Below, in pieces: positions 31,752-39,966 of a DNA stretch of 64,000 nt. The DNA is taken from positions 1 to 64,000 of the forward strand of contig CAYVAT010000006.1 of NCBI GenBank assembly GCA_964449165.1, written 5' to 3'. Both the position numbers and the translations under genes were made by a program. Source of the stretch: CAYSCW01 sp964449165. GTDB taxonomy: Bacteria; Acidobacteriota; Aminicenantia; Aminicenantales; Aminicenantaceae. Below the pieces are notes generated by a model. That model saw nothing but the letters and a program-made list of their open reading frames with translations, did no database searches and was not told the DNA's origin. The stretch's first letter is position 1. Every line of letters begins with the position of its first letter.

Positions 31752-34066
31752 GAAAGTTAATTTTATTTCTGGCAGTTTTCACACTCCCTCTTTTTATCTA
31801 CGGACAGGAGCGAGTGGAGAAGATTGAAATCGTCGGCAATGATAGGGTAACTCAAGAGACCATATTTTACTATCTTGCTTCAAAAGAGGGAAATTATTTG
31901 AATGAAGATTTATTAAAAAGAGATTTTAGAGTCTTGTGGTCCACAGGATTTTTCTCCAACCTCAAGATCGAAAAGTTAGATGGAACCAGGGGCAAAATAG
32001 TCAGGATAATCGTGGAGGAAAATCCCATAATCAAGAACATAGTCTATAAGACCGGAAAAAAGCTGAAAGAAGACGATATTGTCAACAAGCTAAAAGAGAA
32101 AGATGAATACATCCTTCCCTATTCCTATTACGATCCCTACAAAATCCGGAAGATCGATACGACCATCAAGGAACTTCTCATGGAGAAAGGTCTTGAAGCC
32201 GGGAAGGTCAAAGTGGATGTGGAAGCAGAGGGAAGGCATGAGCTCAAAGTGACTTTTAACATCGATGAAGGGCCAAAAATCAAGGTGGGAGAAGTCGTGT
32301 TCGTGGGAAAGCCGAAAATGCTTCCAAGCCATCTGAGAGAAGCGATGAAGGATAACAAGAACCACAACTTTATTAACTGGATAATGGGAAAAGATGTTTT
32401 CAAGATGAATAAGCTGGAAGAAGACATTGCCAATATCAAAAAGAAGCTTCAGGAGCATGGCTATATGGAAGCAGTGGTTGGAGAGCCTAAGATAGAGAAT
32501 ATAACCAAAAGATCTATTTTTTTCAAAAAACAGAAGATGAAAAAGATTATTATTCCTGTTGATGCCGGCTATCATTATATGGTTGGTGAGGTAAAAATAG
32601 AGGGAAATAAGGTCATGTCCTCAAACTATCTGAGAAAACTTATCCAGCTGGAGAAAGGACATGTCTACAGCACAAAGGATAGGGAAAAAAGCGTGGAGAA
32701 GATCGGGGAGCTCTATCAGAATTGGGGCTATCTCTATGCTCAGGTTATGCCCGTAGAAAATCTTGATCCCAAGCGGAAAAAGGTCAACGTCACTTTTAAC
32801 ATCTACGAAGGCGAATTGGCTTATCTACATAGGTTGCAAATCAGGGGAAATACTTATACCAAGGATAAGGTCATCAGGCGGGAATTCCTTCTTAGGGAAG
32901 GGGAAAGATTCAGCCTTGCTCTCTTCAAAGACAGCTTGCTGAGAGTCAGGCAGCTCGGATTAGTGGACCTAGAAGAAGGTAAACAACCTGACATAAGGCC
33001 CAATCCCGAGGATCCTACTCAAATCGACGTCACCCTCGATGTCAGGGAGCTTCAGCGAAATAACATCCAATTCACTGCAGGATACAGCGGATACGAAGGC
33101 ACATTTGTGGCCCTCAGCTACTCCACAGTTAATTTCTTGGGCGCAGGGGAAAATCTGCAGCTCATGATTCAATACGGAAAGAGAATCAAGAATTACATGT
33201 TCGGGTTTACTGAGCCCTATTTTCTCGATTATCCTGTCTCTCTGGGATTTAATGTCTATAACCGCTATATCAGCTACCCGTGGCCAGCCCTCTTCAACCA
33301 AAAAACTAAGGGATTGGACCTGATAATGGGAGCAAGAATCCTGGGCTACTGGAGGACAAATCTTACCTACACTTATCAATATGTGAACATAAGTATTCCC
33401 GACTCCGAGGAAAGTGGGTATGATCCGTACTACTACTATTATTACCGGCCAGGCAATTATGCAGTCAGCAGTATTATGCCCGTCATCTATCGTTCTACAG
33501 TGGACAGCCCGCTTACGCCCAGTCGGGGAACTCTGTATTTGGCTTCATGCAAATTCGCAGGTTCGTTTTTAGGTGGTGATATCAGTTTGATCAAGCCACG
33601 CTTCGAGTGGGCTTTCTTCCATCCTCTATTCAGGAATCATGTGATCGGGCTTCACGCTGAGTACTCGTTCATAGAGACAATCGGAGAATCAGCCATTCCC
33701 ATTTGGGAGAAATTCTATCTTGGAGGTGAAAGATCCATCAGGGGGTATGACATCTACACTATCGGACCTCGAAATCAATACGGATCCAATATTGGCGGAG
33801 ATAAGTCCATCGTAATGAATGCAGAATACATCCTCCATGTCGGAGGCCCCCTGTATGCCATACTTTTCTTCGACGCGGGTAATACAATCCCCATGAACCA
33901 GAAAATCAATTTCAGGGATCTTTACACATCTAAGGGGCTGGAGTTTAGAGTGTTTGTTCCGGCTTTGAGGGTTCCGTTCAGACTCATTTTTTCCTACAAT
34001 TCCCCTAAAATCCGTCCCGATGATTCCAATTTTGCCTTTCGTTTTGCGATCGGCACAACTTTTTAG
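31748..34066 (+). CDS. bamA: Outer-membrane assembly factor BamA
   Basis: A 772-residue Omp85 protein. After a signal peptide (MRKLILFLAVFTLPLFIYG) come repeated POTRA domains (about 20-425; EKIEIVGNDRVTQETIFYYL begins the first, LRIQIRGNTYTKDKVIRREF-like sequence the last), then the 16-strand barrel (about 450-772), with WEKFYLGGERSIRGYD as the conserved VRGF-like loop (here IRGY) and a C-terminal FAFRFAIGTTF. It inserts outer-membrane proteins. I start at 31748 because the signal peptide begins there; the frame is open further upstream. skp follows. Confidence 0.93.
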   Translation: MRKLILFLAVFTLPLFIYGQERVEKIEIVGNDRVTQETIFYYLASKEGNYLNEDLLKRDFRVLWSTGFFSNLKIEKLDGTRGKIVRIIVEENPIIKNIVYKTGKKLKEDDIVNKLKEKDEYILPYSYYDPYKIRKIDTTIKELLMEKGLEAGKVKVDVEAEGRHELKVTFNIDEGPKIKVGEVVFVGKPKMLPSHLREAMKDNKNHNFINWIMGKDVFKMNKLEEDIANIKKKLQEHGYMEAVVGEPKIENITKRSIFFKKQKMKKIIIPVDAGYHYMVGEVKIEGNKVMSSNYLRKLIQLEKGHVYSTKDREKSVEKIGELYQNWGYLYAQVMPVENLDPKRKKVNVTFNIYEGELAYLHRLQIRGNTYTKDKVIRREFLLREGERFSLALFKDSLLRVRQLGLVDLEEGKQPDIRPNPEDPTQIDVTLDVRELQRNNIQFTAGYSGYEGTFVALSYSTVNFLGAGENLQLMIQYGKRIKNYMFGFTEPYFLDYPVSLGFNVYNRYISYPWPALFNQKTKGLDLIMGARILGYWRTNLTYTYQYVNISIPDSEESGYDPYYYYYYRPGNYAVSSIMPVIYRSTVDSPLTPSRGTLYLASCKFAGSFLGGDISLIKPRFEWAFFHPLFRNHVIGLHAEYSFIETIGESAIPIWEKFYLGGERSIRGYDIYTIGPRNQYGSNIGGDKSIVMNAEYILHVGGPLYAILFFDAGNTIPMNQKINFRDLYTSKGLEFRVFVPALRVPFRLIFSYNSPKIRPDDSNFAFRFAIGTTF

Positions 34067-34091
34067 GTTATAATTTGATTAGGTTATAATT
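34065..34091 (+). repeat. 16-bp tandem repeat with TATAAT boxes
   Basis: AGGTTATAATTTGATT (34065-34080) is directly repeated in part as AGGTTATAATT (34081-34091), giving two TATAAT hexamers 16 bp apart just before skp. No good -35 box stands at 17 bp, so the promoter assignment is weak; slippage duplication is the simplest origin. Confidence 0.4.
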
Positions 34092-34121
34092 AGAGAAAGA
34101 TTCAAAATAAGGAGGCATGAG

Positions 34122-34661
34122 ATGAGAAAGAGAGTCATCCGTACATGCAGTTTTCTTGTTCTTGTTATTGCGGGGTTGTTCTCTTTGGCCCTTGCCCAAG
34201 AACAGATTAAAATTGGGGTAGTGAATTCCCAAGATGTGCTGGAAAAATCGAGTGAGGGGAAAAAAGCCATCGCTCAGCTTCAAGAGAAGAGCAGGGATCA
34301 ACAGAACAGATTGAGTAAGCTGGATGAGGAAATTCGCCAGTTGGAGACAAAACTGAACACCCAAAGGCTTACCCTGACCAATGAGGCCATGATTCAAATG
34401 AGTTCTGATCTGGAGAAGAAGCGTACAGACAGGAAACGTTTGGCCGAGGATGCCACGCGGGAGATACAGGATATACGGATTCGCCTGTTCAACAAAGTCC
34501 AGAATGAACTCCTTCCCATCATAGAGCAGTTGGGAAAGGAAAGAAACATCGACCTTATCTTAGACTTGGCAAGCAGCGGCGCTATCTACTTCAACCCGGC
34601 TATTGATCTGACAGAGGAAGTCATAAAAAGATACGATGCCTCTAAAGGTCAACAGAAGTAA
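34122..34661 (+). CDS. skp: Periplasmic chaperone Skp/OmpH
   Basis: A 179-residue exported protein. A signal peptide (FLVLVIAGLFSLALA, cut after ALAQE) precedes a mature part opening with IKIGVVNSQDVLEKSSEGK and then a long coiled-coil (about 55-135), the Skp tentacle pattern, with the C-terminal IDLILDLASSGAIYFNP. It holds unfolded outer-membrane proteins for BamA. The ribosome binding site is AAGGAGG. It lies between bamA and fabZ, the standard order except that lpxD is missing. Confidence 0.88.
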   Translation: MRKRVIRTCSFLVLVIAGLFSLALAQEQIKIGVVNSQDVLEKSSEGKKAIAQLQEKSRDQQNRLSKLDEEIRQLETKLNTQRLTLTNEAMIQMSSDLEKKRTDRKRLAEDATREIQDIRIRLFNKVQNELLPIIEQLGKERNIDLILDLASSGAIYFNPAIDLTEEVIKRYDASKGQQK

Positions 34662-34667
34662 AAAGAG

Positions 34668-35114
34668 TTGTTTGACATAGAAAAAATTCTCAACATCCTT
34701 CCACACCGTTATCCTTTCCTGCTGGTCGATAAAGTTATAGAGATCCAGAAGGGCAAATCGATAATCGCTCTCAAGAACGTGACCTACAACGAGCCTTTTT
34801 TCCAAGGGCATTTTCCAGATCTGAAGGTGATGCCCGGGGTATTGGTGATGGAAGCTATAGCCCAGGCAGGAGGTATTCTTCTCCACTATTCTATCCCAGA
34901 GCCGGAAAACAAGTTTGTTTTTTTGAGCAAGATAGATAAGGCCAAATTCAGAAAACCCATCATTCCAGGAGATCAGATAAGGATTGAGGTCGATATTTTA
35001 AAGCTCAAAAACAGAATCTGTCAGATCAGGGGAAAAGCCCTGATTGAGGGAGAGGTAGCTGCCGAAGGGGAGATTTTGGCTGTTGTTCGGGATGTAGAGG
35101 ATTTGAATGAGTAA
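34668..35114 (+). CDS. fabZ: 3-hydroxyacyl-ACP dehydratase FabZ
   Basis: A 148-residue hot-dog fold dehydratase with [13 protein letters not shown] and the catalytic His/Glu segment [23 protein letters not shown]. It dehydrates 3-hydroxyacyl-ACP in fatty acid synthesis and competes with LpxA for the same substrate pool, which explains its place in this operon. It starts with TTG at 34668, six bases after the skp stop, with AAAAAGAG upstream. It overlaps lpxA by 8 bp. Confidence 0.93.
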   Translation: MFDIEKILNILPHRYPFLLVDKVIEIQKGKSIIALKNVTYNEPFFQGHFPDLKVMPGVLVMEAIAQAGGILLHYSIPEPENKFVFLSKIDKAKFRKPIIPGDQIRIEVDILKLKNRICQIRGKALIEGEVAAEGEILAVVRDVEDLNE

Positions 35115-35931
35115 GAAGGAAGTCTTCATCCATGAGACAGCCAGCGTCCATCCCAAGGCCCAGTTGGAACCTGGAGTCAGGATAGGCCCTTATTGTTACA
35201 TAGGAGAGAAGGTCACCATCTCTAAGGAGACCGTCCTCGAAGCGAACGTCTTTATCTCAGGAAAGACAGAAATCGGAGAGAAGTGTTTTTTCTCTCCTTT
35301 CTCCTCCATCGGAACTGAACCGCAAGACGTGACCTATAAAGGGGAAGATACCGTCACAAAGATCGGCAATCGGAATATCTTCCGGGAATTCATAACTGTC
35401 AACCGAGGTACTGTCAAAGGAGGAGGAAAAACCACCATCGGCAGCAACAACTATTTCATGGCTTATTCTCATGTGGGCCACGATTGCAAAGTGGGAAGCG
35501 AAACCGTCTTCACCAACGGAGCTACTTTAGGAGGACATGTCACTGTCGACGATTATGTGACCGTGAGTGCCTTCAGCGGAGTTCACCAGTTCTGCAGGAT
35601 CGGCAAATACGCCTATATCGGGGGATTTACTGTCATAACTCAGGATGTTTTTCCTTATTGCCTGGTAGCAGGAAGTCGCCCCGCTCTTGTCTATGGGCTG
35701 AACGTGGTAGGGCTTCGAAGGAAGGGTTTTTCCAGGGAAAGAATTAAAAATCTCAAGGAGATATTCAGGATTATTTTCTATTCAGACCTGAATACCGCTC
35801 AGGCCATAGAAAAGATCGAACAGGATATAGCTGCCAGCGAAGACCGCAAAGAGCTCATCGGCTTTATCCGGGCTTCGCAAAGAGGGTTTATCAAGAAGAC
35901 GGGTGAAGAATGGAAAGTCAACTCGGGATAA
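35107..35931 (+). CDS. lpxA: UDP-N-acetylglucosamine acyltransferase LpxA
   Basis: A 274-residue left-handed beta-helix of hexapeptide repeats, with the catalytic His in AYSHVGHDCKVG, LGGHVTVDDYVTV, GVHQFCRIG and the C-terminal helical part (NVVGLRRKGFSRERIKNLKE). The acyl-length ruler glycine of E. coli LpxA (G173) is retained in YIGGF, suggesting use of long 3-hydroxyacyl chains; this is inferred from alignment by eye. It starts lipid A synthesis. It overlaps fabZ by 8 bp and lpxI by 22 bp. Confidence 0.93.
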   Translation: MSKKEVFIHETASVHPKAQLEPGVRIGPYCYIGEKVTISKETVLEANVFISGKTEIGEKCFFSPFSSIGTEPQDVTYKGEDTVTKIGNRNIFREFITVNRGTVKGGGKTTIGSNNYFMAYSHVGHDCKVGSETVFTNGATLGGHVTVDDYVTVSAFSGVHQFCRIGKYAYIGGFTVITQDVFPYCLVAGSRPALVYGLNVVGLRRKGFSRERIKNLKEIFRIIFYSDLNTAQAIEKIEQDIAASEDRKELIGFIRASQRGFIKKTGEEWKVNSG

Positions 35932-36719
35932 TCGCCGGTTCGGGCGCCTTCCCTCTCCTGATTATTCGGGAAGCTCGAGATCAAGGATACAACTGTGTGG
36001 TGGCTGCGATAAAAAGAGCTGCTGAGAATACATTGCAGGGCAGGACAAAGCTCCTGGAGTGGTTCGATGTGGATGAAATAATGAGAGTCGTCTCTTTTTT
36101 TAAAAAGCATGGAGTCCGGAAGGCTGTCTTTGCGGGAAAAGTGGATCACAGGATTATTTTTCAGAAAAAAAATTTGGCTGAAGAACCTTTTGCCTTGAAA
36201 AATAAAACTCCCTCGACCCTCTTAAAAACAGCTGTCCATTATATGGCTCAGGAAGGGATAACCATCGAGAACCCATTGAGATTCCTTACCTCCTTCCTCT
36301 GTGAGGAGGGCATCCTGACAGAGACAGAGCCTTCTTCGGAAGTGGAAGAGGATATAGTTTTTGGCTGGAAGATGGCCAAGGGTGTGGCTGATTTAGATGT
36401 CGGCCAAACGGTCGTTGTCAAAGATAAATCAATAGTTGCTGTAGAAGGAATGGAAGGCACGGATGAGGTTATAAAACGAGGGGGGGAACTCGCAGGAAAA
36501 GGTACGGTAGTGGTCAAAGTGGCCCGCACAAGACAGGATTTCAGGATTGATCTTCCCGCTGTTGGCTTGGATACAGTAAGGAGTCTTGTTCAGGCAGGAA
36601 GTCGTGCTCTTTGTTTCGAAGCCCAGAAGATGCCTTTCTTCCAGAAGCAAGAAGCCATCCCCTTGGCTAATACTCATAAAATATCTATAATAGCCAGAAA
36701 AGATAAAAGGTCGAGGTGA
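35910..36719 (+). CDS. lpxI: UDP-2,3-diacylglucosamine pyrophosphatase LpxI
   Basis: A 269-residue LpxI (DUF1009) protein, with GIIAGSGAFPLLIIREARDQG at the N-terminus and a C-terminal catalytic domain (GQTVVVKDKSIVAVEGMEGTDEVIKRGG, then KVARTRQDFRIDLPAVGLDTV). It hydrolyses UDP-diacylglucosamine to lipid X, replacing LpxH. The gene begins inside the end of lpxA, so the two are coupled. LpxD, which acts between LpxA and LpxI, is not in the window. Confidence 0.9.
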   Translation: MESQLGIIAGSGAFPLLIIREARDQGYNCVVAAIKRAAENTLQGRTKLLEWFDVDEIMRVVSFFKKHGVRKAVFAGKVDHRIIFQKKNLAEEPFALKNKTPSTLLKTAVHYMAQEGITIENPLRFLTSFLCEEGILTETEPSSEVEEDIVFGWKMAKGVADLDVGQTVVVKDKSIVAVEGMEGTDEVIKRGGELAGKGTVVVKVARTRQDFRIDLPAVGLDTVRSLVQAGSRALCFEAQKMPFFQKQEAIPLANTHKISIIARKDKRSR

Positions 36720-36726
36720 AGTAACC

Positions 36727-37641
36727 ATGGATAAGGTTAAAGTGGGGATCATCGGTGTAGGATATCTGGGGATGCAGCATGCAAGGATCCTTTCCTATCT
36801 GGAGGAGGCCGAGCTCAAGGGAGTAGCAGATATTAATTTTCGAAAGGCCGTAGAGATCGGCAACCGTCATGGCGTTCAGTACTACCAGAATTATGAGAAC
36901 ATGTTGGATGAGATCGACGCTGCTATCGTTGCCACCCCTACTTCTGAACATTTTTCCATTTCCATGAAGTTGCTTAAAGAAGGAAAGTCTGTCCTGGTGG
37001 AGAAACCCATCACTGAAACCACAGACCAGGGTGAAGAGCTGGTGGCCATGGCCAGTAAGAACGGTTTAGTCCTCCAAACAGGGCATTTGGAGAGGTTTAA
37101 CCCGGCAGTGGAGGCTATTGAAAACCTGATCAAGGAGCCAAAGTTCGTCGAGGTCCAGAGGCTGGGGTCATTCTCTGCCCGTTCCTTGGATATCGATGTT
37201 GTTCTTGACCTCATGATTCATGATCTGGATATCATACTTGCTCTGATTAGGGACGATGTGAAGGCCATAAAATCTTCCGGCATCCATGTGCTTTCAGAAA
37301 AAATCGACATAGCCAACGCCCGCCTGGAGTTCGAATCTGGTTGCATAGCCACCCTCACTGCCAGCCGTGTCCACCAGGGAAAAGTCAGGAAGCTTCGTAT
37401 ATTCGAGCCCACCTCCTATTATTCCATCGATTATATTGATCAGGAAGTAAAGGTGTTTGCTCTCGACGGAAGCCAGACCGATATCAAGACACTGAAGATC
37501 AAGAAAGAAGAGCCCCTGAAGAAGGAACTCGAGAACTTCTTCATGTGTGTTCGGGATAAGAAAACGAGCAAGGTAAGCGGAGAAGAAGGGCTTCGTGCCC
37601 TCAAACTCGCCTACAGAGTTCTCGAAGACATAGAAATATAA
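36727..37641 (+). CDS. Gfo/Idh/MocA oxidoreductase, possibly GnnA-like
   Basis: A 304-residue NAD(P)-dependent oxidoreductase with Rossmann motif GIIGVGYLGMQHARIL, the EKPITET motif near residue 94 and the C-terminal sugar-binding half (DLMIHDLDIILALI). Next to lpxI it is plausibly GnnA, which oxidises UDP-GlcNAc for 3-amino lipid A in Leptospira and Acidithiobacillus; no GnnB aminotransferase is adjacent, so this is inference. Other sugar dehydrogenase roles are possible. AGGTGAAG precedes the start. It ends the envelope operon. Confidence 0.82.
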   Translation: MDKVKVGIIGVGYLGMQHARILSYLEEAELKGVADINFRKAVEIGNRHGVQYYQNYENMLDEIDAAIVATPTSEHFSISMKLLKEGKSVLVEKPITETTDQGEELVAMASKNGLVLQTGHLERFNPAVEAIENLIKEPKFVEVQRLGSFSARSLDIDVVLDLMIHDLDIILALIRDDVKAIKSSGIHVLSEKIDIANARLEFESGCIATLTASRVHQGKVRKLRIFEPTSYYSIDYIDQEVKVFALDGSQTDIKTLKIKKEEPLKKELENFFMCVRDKKTSKVSGEEGLRALKLAYRVLEDIEI

Positions 37642-37657
37642 AGCAGCAGAGAAGCAA

Positions 37658-37672
37658 CGGGGTCAGACCTTC
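37658..37672. other. GGGGTCAGACC motif in a convergent gap
   Basis: The short gap between the oxidoreductase and the M48 gene contains GGGGTCAGACC, with the imperfect palindrome GGTC-A-GACC. Similar strings occur in REP-type elements of other genomes; a single short copy here is weak evidence. Confidence 0.2.
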
Positions 37673-37710
37673 ATAAGTTTCATAACCATTTCTTCTTGGG
37701 TGTTTCCTGA

Positions 37711-39138
37711 TTATTTGATTACTTTAACAAGCTGATTGGGCTTCGGATTCTTGCCGAGCTGTATGCCATTGAGGATGGCAACCTTAGGCCACAGTTCCTT
37801 TTCCATTCCAGCTTTTTCGAAAATCTGGCGAAGATTCTCCTTGCCGGTGGCCTGGATCAGTTTAAGTCTTTTGGGTTTTCGATTGAGACGGACTTTATCC
37901 CGAAGTTCATCGAAGGAACGGACGATAGACTGAAATGAGGGCTCGAATTTACGAAAATCAAAGAGAGTGCTCAATGCGGTGAAAGAAAAAATGTAATCGC
38001 CCTTCTTTATGCAGGTGAGCCAAATCCTCAGGTCTTCCTTTTCCTCTTGAACGATATCCAGGAGTATCTGATGAGCAGGGAGAGAGTTAACGGTGAGGCT
38101 TTCCTCCTCAATTGACTGTCTTTCTTTGATGGAATCAGCTTTCTTTTGGGCGTAGTCAGCGGGATTTTCTGAGCTTTTTTCTGCTTGGAGGACAACTGCC
38201 GCATTGCCATCTTTTGAACTCATCACAACTTGAGATGGAGTGTTCTTCAGTTCCCATTCTTGAGGAATGGAAAAGAAAAAGCGAAGCTGGGGATGGTAGA
38301 AGGTATTCTTCTCTACAAATCCCTGCCTGGGGTCATCGCCGAAGACGATATTGTCTATTTGAGAAAGATAGGGCTGATCTCGAACCAGAAGAGATTGATC
38401 ATGGGCTGTCAGCATGCCTTTCACATTTTGAATTCGTTCTTGATTCAAGGGATGGGTAGAGAGAAATCCCGGAAGGCTCGCTCCCTTGGAGAGGTCTCCC
38501 AGTCTCTGTAAGGATGCGAAAAAATTCACCATCTCACCAGGATTGAAGCCGGATTTTCTCGAATATTCCACTCCCAGACGATCGGCCTGTCTTTCATCGT
38601 CCCGGCTGTACTTGAGAAAGAGAAGCTGGATGCCCAGGCTGGCCACACCGGAAATTTTGGCGAATGTCTCGCTCAAGGCCCCCCCTACAGAGAGTCCCAG
38701 CTGGACCAGAATCAGCTTGCTCATCCGTCTGACGCTGTGGCGGGCGTTGATGTGGCCCAGCTCATGACCCAGCACAGCCGCCAATTCCGCCTCTGAATTC
38801 ATCAAAGCCAGGATGCCTCGGGTAACGTAAACATACCCTCCAGGAACGGCAAAGGCGTTCACCACCGGAGTGTCAAGGATTGAAAAGTGATAAGCAAGAT
38901 GAGGGCGATGGGTGTGGGGCACAAGCTCCTCTCCCACCCGTCTTACATATTTTTCGAGCGTAGGGTCGTCGTAGATTCCGTATTGAACCCGGATCTCTCT
39001 ATCTGTTTCTTCTCCTAGGGAAATCTCCTGGCCTTCGGAGATGAGGCTGAGCTCTTTTTTCCCAGTGACCGGATTCACTGCGCATGATAGGGCAAGAAGG
39101 ATGAGAAAGAGGCAAAATAAGTTAAAAGCTCTTTTCAT
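37711..39138 (-). CDS. M48 zinc metalloprotease, lipoprotein (BepA-like)
   Basis: A 475-residue M48 peptidase. The N-terminus has a lipobox (FLILLALSC), so it is probably lipid-anchored in the periplasm. The zinc motif HELGHINARHSVRR is near residue 123, with the third ligand Glu in DDERQADRLGVEYS. A C-terminal extension (about 250-475) ends in a region resembling a LysM-like fold (LRQIFEKAGM and LVKVIK). The family clears misassembled outer-membrane proteins (BepA). I take the start at 39138, where the lipoprotein signal begins; the frame is open to 39174. Confidence 0.85.
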   Translation of the reverse strand: MKRAFNLFCLFLILLALSCAVNPVTGKKELSLISEGQEISLGEETDREIRVQYGIYDDPTLEKYVRRVGEELVPHTHRPHLAYHFSILDTPVVNAFAVPGGYVYVTRGILALMNSEAELAAVLGHELGHINARHSVRRMSKLILVQLGLSVGGALSETFAKISGVASLGIQLLFLKYSRDDERQADRLGVEYSRKSGFNPGEMVNFFASLQRLGDLSKGASLPGFLSTHPLNQERIQNVKGMLTAHDQSLLVRDQPYLSQIDNIVFGDDPRQGFVEKNTFYHPQLRFFFSIPQEWELKNTPSQVVMSSKDGNAAVVLQAEKSSENPADYAQKKADSIKERQSIEEESLTVNSLPAHQILLDIVQEEKEDLRIWLTCIKKGDYIFSFTALSTLFDFRKFEPSFQSIVRSFDELRDKVRLNRKPKRLKLIQATGKENLRQIFEKAGMEKELWPKVAILNGIQLGKNPKPNQLVKVIK

Positions 39139-39218
39139 GGCATAAATACAGAAAATCAAAAAATCAAAGCACACGCTGCCGATCTTAGAAGGTCAGTACA
39201 TGACCCTGATCTTTCTCT

Positions 39219-39947
39219 CTATTCGCTCATCTTGAAGAAGGAATCCTCCAACCCTGTGTTAAAGCTCATTTCAGTCAGGGTTATGGTCATGTACTCCTCG
39301 CCGTCCTGATAGGTGGTGATGGTATGGGGAATCATCATCCCCTCCACCTCTTTATAATCGGAGAGAATAGATTCCGCTTCGACTTCGACACCCATCTGAT
39401 TCAGGGTGAGTCCTTTGGTTTTGTAGACTAGATAAGTATCAGGATCAAGGTAGATGGTAGCCTTGTAGCCATCAGAAAATGTTTGTTCCAGAACCATATA
39501 CTCTTTCTCTCCGAATTTTTCCTTGCCTGTGTAATTGTAGGTGATCCCGTATTTTTGGGGATTGAGGAGTGAGTCATTCCCCAACGCCTCTCGCTTCATG
39601 TATACAGTTTCTTTTTCAGGCATCTTGGTTGTCTCGCCAGTTTGGGGATTGGTTGTCCAGGCTGTTACTCCGTCGTAGGCTTGGGTGAAAGTCATTCCCA
39701 TAACCTCGCCATCTATCCGCATCATATTGGGTTCCTTCTGGTATATGGAAGCTGTACCTGTTATACCCATCTGGATCATTTCGATGGTGCCGGTAAAGGT
39801 TGAGTCCTTGATCTTGGCCAGGGTGTCTCTTCCTCCCTGAGCTTGGATCATCTTTTCCATCACTTCTTCAGTGGTCTGGCATGGAGCTAAAACGGCTGAG
39901 CTTAAAAGGAAAAGGCTTAGGACGCTTAATGAGATAATTCTTTTCAT
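39219..39947 (-). CDS. LolA-like exported outer-membrane lipoprotein-sorting protein
   Basis: A 242-residue exported protein with a signal peptide (ISLSVLSLFLLSSAVLA). The mature part has the beta-rich pattern of the LolA/LolB-like fold (DSTFTGTIEMIQMG, KEPNMMRIDGEVMG, YLDPDTYLVYKTKG). It is not a close LolA, and such proteins are often annotated as outer-membrane lipoprotein-sorting protein; their cargo is unknown. ATG 39947 follows AAAGGAGGAA; a GTG lies just before it. It is the middle of three minus-strand exported genes, 16 bp after the M14 gene. Confidence 0.7.
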   Translation of the reverse strand: MKRIISLSVLSLFLLSSAVLAPCQTTEEVMEKMIQAQGGRDTLAKIKDSTFTGTIEMIQMGITGTASIYQKEPNMMRIDGEVMGMTFTQAYDGVTAWTTNPQTGETTKMPEKETVYMKREALGNDSLLNPQKYGITYNYTGKEKFGEKEYMVLEQTFSDGYKATIYLDPDTYLVYKTKGLTLNQMGVEVEAESILSDYKEVEGMMIPHTITTYQDGEEYMTITLTEMSFNTGLEDSFFKMSE

Positions 39948-39966
39948 CACTTCCTCCTTTTTTTAT

